A DNA stretch of 64,000 nt from positions 141,747,097 to 141,811,096 of the forward strand of contig NC_081183.1 in assembly GCF_029867415.1 (NCBI RefSeq), in the 5' to 3' direction. The notes under the pieces were generated by a model that was not told where the DNA came from, did no database searches, and worked only from the letters and a program-made list of their open reading frames with translations. Below are positions 33,758-45,462 of this stretch, in pieces; position 1 is the stretch's first letter; each line of letters begins with the position of its first letter. Both the position numbers and the translations under genes were made by a program. This DNA comes from Vicia villosa. Its lineage: Eukaryota > Streptophyta > Magnoliopsida > Fabales > Fabaceae.

Positions 33758-36302
33758 TGTCATACCCCAATTTTTTACCTAAGATACCACCTCATATCAT
33801 TTGCATATGCATCATTTGCATCACTAACAAATTGCATAGCTTGTGTTTGCTACTTGTGCTCAGCAGGGTTTAATCAAGAAATCACTCATCAGTACAAGTA
33901 ACAATCAATTAGGGTTTTGTTCTCCCTTCATCTCAAATGAATCATCTTCATCAATAATCAACATTTGGTCCTCAAAGATTCATTTCAACAAGCTCAAAAG
34001 CCTTGAATAAACTAATTTAGGGTTTTGACTGAAGACAGCAAACTCCTGACTTTTGCTCAGAATTTGACCTATGGCTTGGGACATGACCTCAAGACCCCAA
34101 GTACATAATTTTGATCTAATCTATTGGCTCAAGACATCTCCTACACAAGGATTGATCAACAATGAAATTTCAAATCATCAGACTAGGGTTTTGAACTATC
34201 AGGGACTAAAATCAGGGATCACATTTGGGAAACCCTAAAAAGCTCCAGGGGATCACTCAAAGGTTTCAATCATCTTCAAATAATCCCTATGACAATATCC
34301 AATGGAAATTGTATCTCAATTCAAGATCCACAGTCATCAATTTCATCAGGTCGACAATTAGGGTTTTTAACCTAATTCACCTGAACAACTGACTTTTTAA
34401 TCAGAACATGGTGCCACAACTTAAACCATGGCTCAAGGTCCTCCAATAACTCAAGGTGATCCATTCATACCATTAATTTGGTGAGGATAGCTTGGTTCAT
34501 TTGAAATCTCCAGAAACGCGATTCGTCTGAAAAAGTCAACTATACAAGATCACCATTGACTTTTTGGAAATTTTGGTCAACCATGACTTTTGAACTTTTA
34601 AATCATCAATATATGATATTTGAAGTCATTTGATCAAGGAAAATCAAGAAAATCAACCAAGAATCAAAAAGTCAAAAGTTTGACTTTCCATACTTAGACA
34701 AATTTCTAAGTGTTTTCAATGGTTTTTTCCAAACTTTGGAAGGGAATATCTCAAAATTTCACCTACAAACTGAAAAAAACTTCCAACACGAAAGTTGTAG
34801 ATTTTGATCCAATGAACAACTTTGTCACATATAATTTGTTTTCATAAGATCAACCATTTAAGAGATATGGAGCTTCAAAATTGGTATCTTTTGAAAAATT
34901 CACTTAAAATCTCACTTTCTTCAAAGTTCTTGGATCTTTTTCACCCATTTCCTTAAAGGTCTTGAAGAAACTTTCAACTAGGGTTTTGAAGTACATACCA
35001 TGAGCTTTCCAAAATGGCCAAGAGCATGAAAAAATATGGAGCATAGCTATGGTTTTGAATTTTGCCATTAGTGATCATTTCACTTGAAATTTCAAGTCAT
35101 TTTGCCAAAGTTATGAACTATTTTACCTTATGATGCAAGCAATGACACACATATGCAATAATTGGAAGATATTTCTAGTTTGTGATCATATTGGAAAGAG
35201 ATAAGAAGCTTGGGAAATTTTAACCATGGTTTAGGTTTTAACCATTTTGCATTTAATGCAAAGATTCCATTTTATCTCCAAATGCCAAATCACCATTCTA
35301 TGATCAACTTGTATAGTCTTGCAATGCAGAACTCTTGGCCTATAAATAGAGGTTCAAATCACTTTCAAAATCACATCAAAACCTCACAAATCATAGGTTT
35401 TCTCTTCTTTCTTGAATTGCAAGTTTTCTTAAGTTTCCAAGAGGTAGAAAACTCAACCTCCAAACCCTTGAAGTTCTGGCCAAAGTAATGATTCTAACAT
35501 CTCATAAACATTATATGGGATGTGCTTGATCCACTCATACACCCCAAAACACCCCAAATCTCAGAATCACTATCCATCCTCCATATGAACATAAAATGAA
35601 CCTTATCATGCCAAAATCCACACCAAGCCAATTCTGTCCAAACTAACCTTCTAAACATCATCCATATACTTCATATGAACTGTTCCAATCATCATCCATG
35701 ATCTGAAACATCAAAATCATCAAGCTTGATCCTCACTTAAGCCGTACTGCAGATCGGGTTCCATGGCCTTGCTCAGGTGAATTCAGATCGTTCCAAGTGT
35801 TCAAACATGTTCCATAATCATCATTGAAGCTATCCAGATCATTACAAAGCATCTGTAACACCTCCAGCTCGAAATTCATTTTCCAGTTTTGCAAACTTTC
35901 AAGGTAAGCTTCATGAACTTCAAACTCTATCATTCATGCATCATAAATGAAAAACTGGTTTACCATCATGTTTCTGCATACATATGGATCATTAACCCTC
36001 AATCAATTGCATCATAACTTGCACATACACGATTTCAGATTGAATCATAGAATTAGGGTTCTTCGTGTTCATCAGAGAATCAATGATCTTAGATCAAAAA
36101 TAAATGAAATTAAATGGTACCATCATGTTCCTTGTGAAAAATCGAGCAAGATAGGCTATTCACTAGATCAAATTGGTTCAGTTTTTTAGAAAAATTCAAA
36201 ATCAAAATAGGGATGTGTTCTTGGCGCCATATTTTTGAAACTGAAGTTTGGAAATTGATTCAAAATATATTTTAATTCGTTGCAAGTATTAACAGACCAC
36301 GC

Positions 36303-36372
36303 GCGTGGTCCAGTTGGCTAAGTTTTTGAATGGTAACCTCAAGGTCACGAGTTCAACACTCCTAGGGACCAA
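36303..36372 (+). other. tRNA-like segment within the Ogre-like LTR
   Basis: A-box-like tggtccagttggctaag and a B-box-like gagttcaacactcc at tRNA-like spacing. No acceptor stem can form. Confidence 0.5.
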
Positions 36373-37319
36373 ACCTTCTTTTTTAGCACTATTTTTCTTT
36401 CATTTTTTACACAACTTCATCAATTGATTTAACCAATCAAATTAATTCATTTTTACTTCATTTTTTGTACACTTCTTATATATATTTTATGAATATAAAA
36501 AAAAATCACAAAAAAATATGTATTTGATGTGTTTTTATTAAGTTTAAAATGACTTGTTTATTAAATGTTTTTAATACTTTAAAAATAGTTTTTTTCACTT
36601 GATTTTCAAAACTCAATCACTTGTAAATATTTTGTGATCAAACCCTAATCATTTAGGTCTTAATTAAGTATCAAGTTTGTTTTTATCTTAATTAAGTTGA
36701 CTTTTGTCAAAATTCAAACTGTTTTTCAACAAACTTTCAAACTGTTTTCAAAACGACGAAACCTTGTGTCTGTTAATAAAACAATCAACCATGTTTTATA
36801 AAATAAAACATGGGCCTCCACATAGGTATAAGTCCCATTCCCTTACATGAAATTAGGTATTTCATTGTACATACTCCTTTTTGTACATACCTCGATCAAT
36901 TTGATTTTTAACCTCGAATAACAAATCAAAAATGAAGGTTTTCTTTAAATCTTCCCAAAAATACCATGGGCCTCCATGTAGGTATAAGTCCCAACCTCCC
37001 TTGTAAATACTTGTTTACATAGCTTTTGAATAAACTCAATGGGCCTCTCCCCGAGTATAAGTCCCGAGCCCCGTGTATACAAACGGATCATCCTTACAGG
37101 TATATTTCCTTCATAAACTCCATTGTATACACACGCCTTGTCATATATAATTGTTCATATTTGTTCATACTTGTTCATATTTGTGATCATGTTATATATA
37201 CCTGTTCAACTTAGTACAACACTAGGTTCCCCATAGCCTCCTATTGGGCTTCGTGCAAAGAATCTCCTTAGTTTAGGTTAGGACATAGAGTATGGTTTCC
37301 CGGTGAAATCGCTCTAAGA

Positions 37320-37500
37320 GCTCAAACCAATTATACCACGCCTCCTCTTGGGCTTCGTACAAACGACTTGTCCCTCCCATAGCCTCCTCTTGGGCTTACA
37401 ATGCAAGGACCCTCGATTGTCCCTCCCATAGCCTCCTCTTGGACTTACAATGCAAGGACCCTCGGATAGCCTCCTCTTGGGCTTCGTACAACGACCCACG
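37320..37500 (+). repeat. Repeated 'cctcctcttgggctt' blocks in the LTR
   Basis: Four to five copies of '(c)atagcctcctcttggrctt' at irregular 45-60 bp spacing. Confidence 0.75.
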
Positions 37501-37616
37501 GGCTTCTTATAAGCATCCCCATAATCCAAAAACAAATACCCTAGGAGATAAGACATTTATCATCTCTATGATAGGAGTATCTCTTCTATATCATCACAAT
37601 CAATCAATCAAACTTC

Positions 37617-37835
37617 TTTGCCACAAGGCTGGCTAATCAATCAAACCTTTTGCCACAAGGCTGGCTGATTAATCAAAGTTTTTGCCACAAGGCTGGCTTC
37701 ATTGAAACTTTTGCCACATGGCTGGCTGATTAATCAAAACTTTTTGTCACAAGGCTGACTTATCAAAAGTTTTTGCCACAAGGCTGGCTAATCAAACTTG
37801 TTTTTGCCACAAGGCTGGCTAAACAAAAACATCTT
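37617..37835 (+). repeat. Tandem array of about 31-bp units
   Basis: At least seven copies of ttgccacaaggctggct separated by 'aatcaatcaaactt'-type spacers of variable length. Confidence 0.85.
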
Positions 37836-38462
37836 TATCATTCTAAGCGCCATAAGTGGCACAACCCAGGGCTTATAATGAAAAGATTTCAAACAAAAAC
37901 AAAAAAATGTATGTGATGATAAAGATTAGATACATCGAACATTGAGATGACATTTGTCTCTTATCCTTTGCTTCCACTAGCATAAGTGGGAACTACGATT
38001 GCTCTGACTTTCTCAACATCCCTTTGAGAATACGTAGGCACAAGGTCGTATCCTTGGCGAGCAAAACTTCTATCTCCCTCAAACCACTCAAACCTTAGCA
38101 CCCGTAGACCCCGAGCTACAGATGCTCTGATTCCCTCTAAGGGATATGTATGCAGAAGATTGCGATGATCTTTGCGAGCATAATCAAACAAACACCTTAG
38201 GTCCCACCTATCTCACAATAGAACCTCCCCAATAGCATAGCAAGAAATACACAGATGAACATAACAAAGAAACCTATAGAGTACTATAGATACGTTAGGT
38301 GCTAATACCTTCCCTTCGTATAACCAACCCTCTTACCCAAGATCTCTCCCCCACTTTTGCATTGCTTTTAATTTTGTGTTATTTGCTTTGCATATCTTTT
38401 AAGGTTATTGCAACTTTTTTCCTTTTCCTACTTTGGAAACAATAAAAAGTTTGGTCGTGACA

Positions 38463-39650
38463 AAAACAACAAAAAATCATTTTCTTGAGCCCGAGCCCAG
38501 AGAAGGCATCAGGTGTCTCATCCCGACGATGATTTCCCCGCGACACTTACCATCTGTAAAAGCAAAAATTCGTCACATCGAGGGATTGTTGCACTGTAAG
38601 TTGTTGATTAGGTTGGAACACCCTTTTTATCTTGCCACATTTTTATTCCAGTCGCATTTACTTTCAGTTGTACAAGATTCAAGTCTCCGATTTGGAGCAA
38701 GTTCCTTATTTACAATTTTACTTTTATTTAATCGTTTTTGTCTTCTACTTACTTTAATTGATTTACTTGCATGTCTTTATTGTTATTTTAACATGCTCAA
38801 CTTTAATATGCTTAGTTTCATTTCCATGTCTAGATAAACTTCTAAAGGTTAGAATGTAAGGATCCTCGTCATGATAACATTCCATATATTGTATCTATAG
38901 AAACACTTTAGGGGCTGTTTTAACTTCTAACACAAGTTATCTGTACTTAATTGGTTGGATAAGATCGAAAGCCTTCCTATTTTCAAAGTTAAACGTAGTT
39001 AGTTTTTAACCATTCAAAAAGGGCAAAATCCTTTTGTTTGGTTAATTAGGAAACTTTGACACTTTTAGAAAATGATTTTGAAACTGTTTTCGGACGCGTT
39101 TATGGGTTTGAAATCCGATTCTTGAGCGAACGCCATGAATCTCTTTTAAGTCAAATGTTCCAAGTTATAACTACCTTTTTTACTAAGTCGAGGATCCAAT
39201 TTCTTAAAAATAGGTTTACTTCTTTAACACCGAAAGCACCTTTTATAAGTCACAATAGAAAGATTTGATTAGAGGGTAAACTCGGTTCTTAGTCTGCGAA
39301 AGCAACAAATTCCTGTTAAATTGTTTCTTTTCAAGAGTAGAAAATATTACCCCCAAATTAGTTCTATTTAGAAACAATCGGAATATTATCTGACTGATGT
39401 GAATTACATTCGAGCCTGTCTTTTATCTGCAATTTATTTTATCCCTTTTATTTTCTTGCACTATATACTCTCGAACAACTAAATTGATCCGCCTTAGTTA
39501 AGCACCCTAACAATAGAAGTCGACAGAATAACGATTGGTCTCTGTAGGAACGATAATCTTTTGTATTACTTTTACGTGATTTGTATACTTGCAATTGGAA
39601 CCATATCAACACTCCACACAAAAGCTTAACCTTTTTTATCAAACTGAGTC
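38463..39650 (+). repeat. Athila-like LTR, 3' part
   Basis: Continues the LTR begun at 33297. It includes 'gtttgaaatccgattcttga' (39107) and an LTR-end-like run with 'cttttgtattacttttacg' near 39558. No primer-binding site is visible beyond it, so the junction with the inverted RT fragment is a rearrangement. Confidence 0.5.
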
Positions 39651-40225
39651 AAAGGTTACGCTAACTTCGAAAATCCTTCAATAAACCTCCTATAGTAACC
39701 AGCCAAACCTAGAAAACTTATGATCTCGATAATTGACTTAGGAGTCTCCCACTGCAATATTACGTCTACCTTAGACGGATCAACTACTATCCCACCACTA
39801 GATATCACATGACCAAGGAAACTCACTTCTCGCAACCAGAATTCACATTTGTACAATTTTGCTTGCAATTGTTTCTCTCGCAAAACCTCCAACACAATTC
39901 ATAGAAGTATTGCATGCTCTTCATCTGACTTAGAATACAACAAAATGTCGTCGATGAACACAGCTACAAACTTATCCAAGTAAGGAGGGAAGATCTTGTT
40001 CACATACTCCATGAACACTCCTGGCGCATTAGACACACCAAACATCATAAGAGAATATTCATTATGACTGTAACGAGTTCTAAAAACAGTCTTTGGTATA
40101 TCTTCTAGCTTCACTCGAATATGATGATAACCTAATCTCAAGTCAATCTTACTGAACACGTAACAACCAACCAAATGATCCATCGAGTCATTGATTCTCA
40201 GAAGAGGATATTTGTTCTTGATATG
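39650..40225 (-). pseudogene. Ty3/gypsy reverse-transcriptase fragment
   Basis: The frame begins near 40225 with [11 protein letters not shown] and continues [25 protein letters not shown] and [12 protein letters not shown]. The last contains the catalytic DD pair, with F instead of the more common Y before IDD. After a TGA at about 39899 the same frame resumes with [27 protein letters not shown] and [16 protein letters not shown]. Only the middle of RT to its 3' edge is present, in inverse orientation to the flanking LTR. It is a dead fragment. Confidence 0.9.
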
Positions 40226-40578
40226 ATATAGATTTTATTTAGATATACATGTCAATTTTAAATGAGTTATTTATTTGTAAAATAAATAACGATAATATAG
40301 ATTCAATTGTATTTAATAGCCATACACAAATAAAAAAAATGACATGTGAAATGGAGAAAGAAAAAAATGAAAACTTTGACATTTGAAAATAAGAATTTTG
40401 TTTCATAAATAAAAGCAAGTGTTAATTAAAATAAAATAGATATTTTACTGATAGTTACTCGTGAGATGAAAAGTTAGTTTATTGCACGGTTATTATATAT
40501 TATCCAATTTGATAAGATAAATTGTTAGTTTTATTAAAATTTAAAAATAGATTAATTAATATTTAATAATATTAATTA

Positions 40579-42185
40579 GGGTTAAATACTATTTACCCCC
40601 CCTGCCAAATTAGCGAGATTCGGTTTTCCCCCTTATTAAAAAAAAATTTAGCCTTTGCCCCTTAGAAAACAAGATTCTGTTTTTGGACACCCCCTATCAC
40701 CTGTTTGGCTGGGAGAATCTTGCTGACCGGGCGCCATAATCCTTGTTTGGCTGACTGTGCATATGACGTGGCAGCTGGCTTTGAGATGCTTGGAAAAATG
40801 CAAATTAATAAGTTGCAAAACCTAGGATTCGAACCCAGGTTACTAATGACACATTGCTGCAAGCTTACCACCAAACCATGCATGTTATGTTGATTATAGT
40901 TGCCAAGTAGTTCTATATAATTTCTGCAAGCTTAACATTCATATAAATGTAATATTTACTATTGCTGTGCATATTAACGTTTTTTTAATTGCTGTGCATA
41001 AATGTAATATTAACATTCATATAATTGCTGTGCATATTAACATTCATATAAATGTAATATTTACTATTGCCGTGCATATTAACGTTCTATATAAATGTAA
41101 TATATATAATTTATATAAACATTTTTTTAATAATTTTCATAAACATTTTTATTCAGTTTTTTTAATAATTTTTTTTAATTAACGTTTTTTTAAATTAAAT
41201 AAATGTAATATTTAATAATTTATATAAACATTTTTTTAATAATTTTCATAAACATTTTTATTCAGTTTTTTTAATAATTTTTTTTAATTAACGTTTTTTT
41301 AAATTATATAAATGTAATATTTAATAATTTATATAAACATTTTTTTAATAATTTTCATAAACATTTTTATTCAAAACATTTTAATAAGTTTTTTTAATTA
41401 ACGTTTTTTTAATAATTAAATAAATGAATATTTAATAATTTATATAAACATTTTTTTAATAATTTTCATAAACATTTTTATTCAGTTTTTTTAATAATTT
41501 TTTTTAATTAACGTTTTTTTTATAATTATATAAATGTAATATTTAATAATTTACATAAACATTTTTTAAAATAATTTTCATAAACATTTTTATTCGGTTT
41601 TTTAATTTATATAAACGTTTTTTTTAATAATTTTAAGTTATTATAAAATAATATTAATATTTGTTAAATGTTAAAAACTAAATAAAAACGTTAATTAAAA
41701 AAAATTATTAAAAAAACTGAATAAAAATGTTTATGAAAATTATTACAAAAACGTTAATTAAAAAATTTTATTAAAAACTAAATAAAAACGTTAATATTGA
41801 AAAGGTTAATTAAAAAACTAAATAAAAACGTTAATTAAAAAAATTTATTAAAAACTAAAAAGTATTATAAAAATAGAATTCATAAAAGAATTATAACAAT
41901 TAAACTTGCAGCAATTATAATCTTTACTGAATGTTAAGCTTGCAGCAATTATATAGAACTACTTGGCAACTATAATCAACATAACATGCATGGTTTGGTG
42001 GTAAGCTTGCAACAAGGATTATGGCGCCAAGTCAGCAAGATTCTCCCAGCACAGCCAGCCAAACAGGTGATAGGGGTGTCCCAAAACAGAATCTTGTTTT
42101 CTAAGGGGCAAAGGCTAAATTTTTTTTTAATAAGGGGGAAAACCGAATCTCGCTAATTTGGCAGGGGGTAAATAGTATTTAACCC
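40579..42185. mobile_element. Mutator-like TIR element, 1.6 kb, 9-bp target duplication
   Basis: Ends gggttaaatactatttaccc on both strands, with long inverted repeats (about 40579-40960 against 41925-42185). These cover 'tgccaaattagcgagattcg', 'ttagaaaacaagattctgtt' and 'tatcacctgtttggctgg'. A perfect duplication tattaatta flanks it (40570-40578, 42186-42194). There is no transposase. The left arm contains an extra segment with a tRNA-like B box (gggttcgaatcct on the minus strand near 40826) that the right arm lacks. Confidence 0.93.
41111..41640. repeat. About 110-bp tandem array inside the TIR element
   Basis: Units beginning ttatataaacattttttt start near 41111, 41220, 41329, 41440 and 41551. 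Short inverted copies (aaactaaataaaaacgttaa) follow at 41670-41870. Confidence 0.88.
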
Positions 42186-42229
42186 TATTAATTAATATGC
42201 ATAAAAGTGACCCGTGAGATGAAAAATAA

Positions 42230-42235
<6 letters not shown>

Positions 42236-42289
<54 letters not shown>
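42236..42289. repeat. (TA)n microsatellite
   Basis: About 27 TA units. Confidence 0.95.
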
Positions 42290-42292
<3 letters not shown>

Positions 42293-42695
42293 TAATTAAA
42301 AAAAATTTAATAGAACTTTTGTCTATATAAATACTATAAATATTTAAAAATATAAAAAAGAAATATGTCTTTGATTAATAAATATAGTGAAAATAATAAC
42401 AAACTTTTTGAATTATTTTTCAAATAAGCACTTTTAAAAAAAAAAAACTCAAATAACCACTCTTTCAGAAAAATACAAAAGTAACTACTTTCCAAAAAAA
42501 ATCGCCACACAGAGGAGGCGCCACATTGTGTGGCGTATGCATTAAAATTAAAGAGGAGGCGACATACTGCATGGTTAGGAAGGATTGATGGTTAGGAAGG
42601 CGGGGGAAAAGGTTCTTTATGAAAACCTCCACCTTCAGCCATCCTCTCAACTTCCTTCCTTCTAACCATACATATGCCTTTTTTACCGGTCTTTG

Positions 42696-43110
42696 TCAGA
42701 AGAAATCACCCCCTTCTAGCCCTCCATATGTCTCAAACCTATTAATCTGGGCTTCACTCCTTTGGAACTTTGGGAGATTCGCATAAATCTTTCTACCATC
42801 CAAGAAGATGTTATCCATTTTCGTAGTCAGTAAACTCTCATCTGTCACGTTGAAAAACCGGACAAAGCCGTATTTCTTCCCCCTTTTATCTCTCTTTGGA
42901 GGAATGGTGACTTCATCAATCTCCCGCATCTCCTTAAACTCTTGATACAACTCCCTAGCTTTTCATTTGTCCTCAAACTCCGTGAAAAATATTGTTGTTG
43001 TATATAACTCTTATTTCCTTCCGACGGAGTTAGTTGCGTCCTACTTCCCCTTCTTATTTCTTATGTCATCATTGTTGTGAACTCTAGTCCACCCAACGTC
43101 ATTCTTGCAT
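42696..43110 (-). pseudogene. RRM (RNA-binding) domain fragment, probably retroelement-derived
   Basis: The minus strand reads ELYTTTIFFTEFEDK, a TGA, then KARELYQEFKEMREIDEVTI, YGFVRFFNVTDESLL and IYANLPKFQR. The RNP-1-like YGFVRFFN and RNP-2-like TTIFFTEF mark an RRM fold. Upstream (about 43110-43020) the sequence contains further stops. RRM modules of this kind are common in LINE-type ORF1 sequences in plants; that origin is an inference. No start codon and at least two stops are seen. Confidence 0.75.
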
Positions 43111-44203
43111 GTACCTAATTTGGCCTCCATGTCCAACCGTAAAATAGGATAATAGTTAGAAAGAAGTTGAAGTCTCGCTCTAATTTTTTTTCTTTTAGTA
43201 GTTATTAGATAGTGTTCTTGTATCTTTCATTATTAATAATAAAACTTTTAAAGTAAAATAATTGTGTTTCTAATGTATGTGCTCAACTAAAATTGATGAT
43301 ATCTTTAAAGACATCCAAATTTAAACAAACTACTACACATGATCTCAAATATGTTGTGATCAAACCATGGTTAAATAAAAATTTATAAAATACTTTCACA
43401 ATCAAATTATAGTCAAATAGAACCTTTATTTTACTTGACATAATTAAATTGTGGTTAATTTGAGACAGTTCTGCATGAATTTTTTTTTTTCTATCAATAG
43501 ATGAGACTTTGATATTGTTCTTTCAAATGGTTTTTTCCTGTTTTCTTTTGTTTCATATATGTTCCCTAAGGTAAAGTGGATACATATCTCAACTTGAATT
43601 TTAGTTTCACTTTAATACGTTATTGAAGTCTAATTTCTTCCATCAGAATATATCATTTATCACTTACTAATCGCATGGGAATCAAAAGATAAGTTCAACA
43701 TACAAGGATGACTATATAGGTTAATTTAAAATATGTCAAGCACTTTTTTTTTTTGACGGGAAAATATGTCAAGCACATAGAAAGCCAATTCCAAACTATC
43801 ACCATAAACGAAGTAAATTTGTGTTATAATTGTAGTTTTATTCTAGTTCACAAAATTTGGTAGTTTATAATTATTTAACTCAGGTTCTTTTTACATATTT
43901 TTAGACTCGAAATCTATGTCGTGACATATTTGATTTCTCCTTTTTCTTCTAAATAATTCTATATTATAAAATCACATGTCATATTATTTAAAATGTATTA
44001 GATAATTATTTTTTAATTTAAAATTATAAAAAAAAGTCAAATGGAATAACTTAAAAAACAATTTTACTAACAAACTAAATATTAACATATGAATTATTCC
44101 ATCAAACCAACTTAATTATATTGAAAGTGTGCAAACATATTATATTTATGAGAATGATCGCAACACTTCAATTCTTCAATTTCAAGAGGTAAAATTCTAA
44201 CTA

Positions 44204-44411
<208 letters not shown>

Positions 44412-45157
44412 CAAGTCAGATTTTCTAACAATGGTTGCGTCAAGCGTGACAACCTCAACCACTTAGGTCCTACGCAGCAGATATAAGCAAACTAAAGAGT
44501 TTCTGACCCATTCCAATTCTAATGTATACCATAATAATATTAAAAACTCTCTAAGTTTGCTCATTCGGAATTTTTTTCTTCAACATATATATCTAATTGA
44601 AACTCAATCCTTCAAAGTTGATGAAGACAATTAATGGGTAATACCTCAGACGAGTAATTTGACCACAAAAATTAAACCATTATTTTCAGAGATTCAACGA
44701 GCTTGTTTGAATAAAGAATTGTAATTTGCTTATCAACTTAGATTGGGTAACCGATTAAGTTCACAATATCGTTAATCCCTTTTCTACGTATTAATTTGTT
44801 ACATGTTACTAGTAACATGTTTTTTGAGTGTTTGTACGATTACTAGAAATATGTTAAAGATTGGGAAAAGTAGAGAGAATTCCATGCAGTATTTAAATAC
44901 TTACAATACAGACAGAAAGAAACACCTAATTAACTTAAATTTACATTTATAGGGCGGAAGCCTGTCAACTTTTTGGAGATTTTATATAGGATTTATACAA
45001 TTTAATCATGATAAAATAAATAGAGGTCTTATTTAATCATATTAATTTAATATGGCGTATGAGATCCTATTTAAGTATAGATTAACCTGACAAATGGTTA
45101 ATTAATAATATTTATAAACTATTTGATTAAATTTAATTTAAAGGCTCTAATTTAGAG

Positions 45158-45265
<108 letters not shown>

Positions 45266-45462
45266 TGAGTAAGAGCAATCACACAAAGGAGAAAGACACA
45301 CTATCTCTTCACTAAAATTTTCATAGTATCATGTATATGGATCTGTTCACTTATAAAGTGCACTGCTGTTGACACCAGTATCACGTCATGGACACTTCAA
45401 CTAGACATACCACCTGATTAGTAATGGGTCATGATGGTGCATACATATTGGGTCCAAAACTT

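Larger units (their letters stand above)
33758..38462 (+). repeat. Ogre-like LTR of about 4.7 kb nested in an Athila-like LTR
   Basis: Starts tgtcataccccaattttt, the usual start of this family. TATA box TATAAATA is at 35341-35348 and a tRNA-like segment at 36303-36372. The 3' part has 'ggaaacaataaaaagtttgg'. It ends near tcgtgaca at 38462 and has no ORF of note. The expected 5-bp duplication is not seen (cttat on the left, aaaac on the right), so the right end may be truncated. Confidence 0.72.

Noticed and set aside
36947..37214. Short host gene in the LTR (MNKLNGPLPEY frame)
   Set aside because: Lies in the repeat-rich 3' half of the Ogre-like LTR, with no domain and no promoter context.
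37617..37835. CRISPR-like regularly spaced 17-bp repeats
   Set aside because: Spacers are near-identical variants of one sequence and the array lies inside an LTR.
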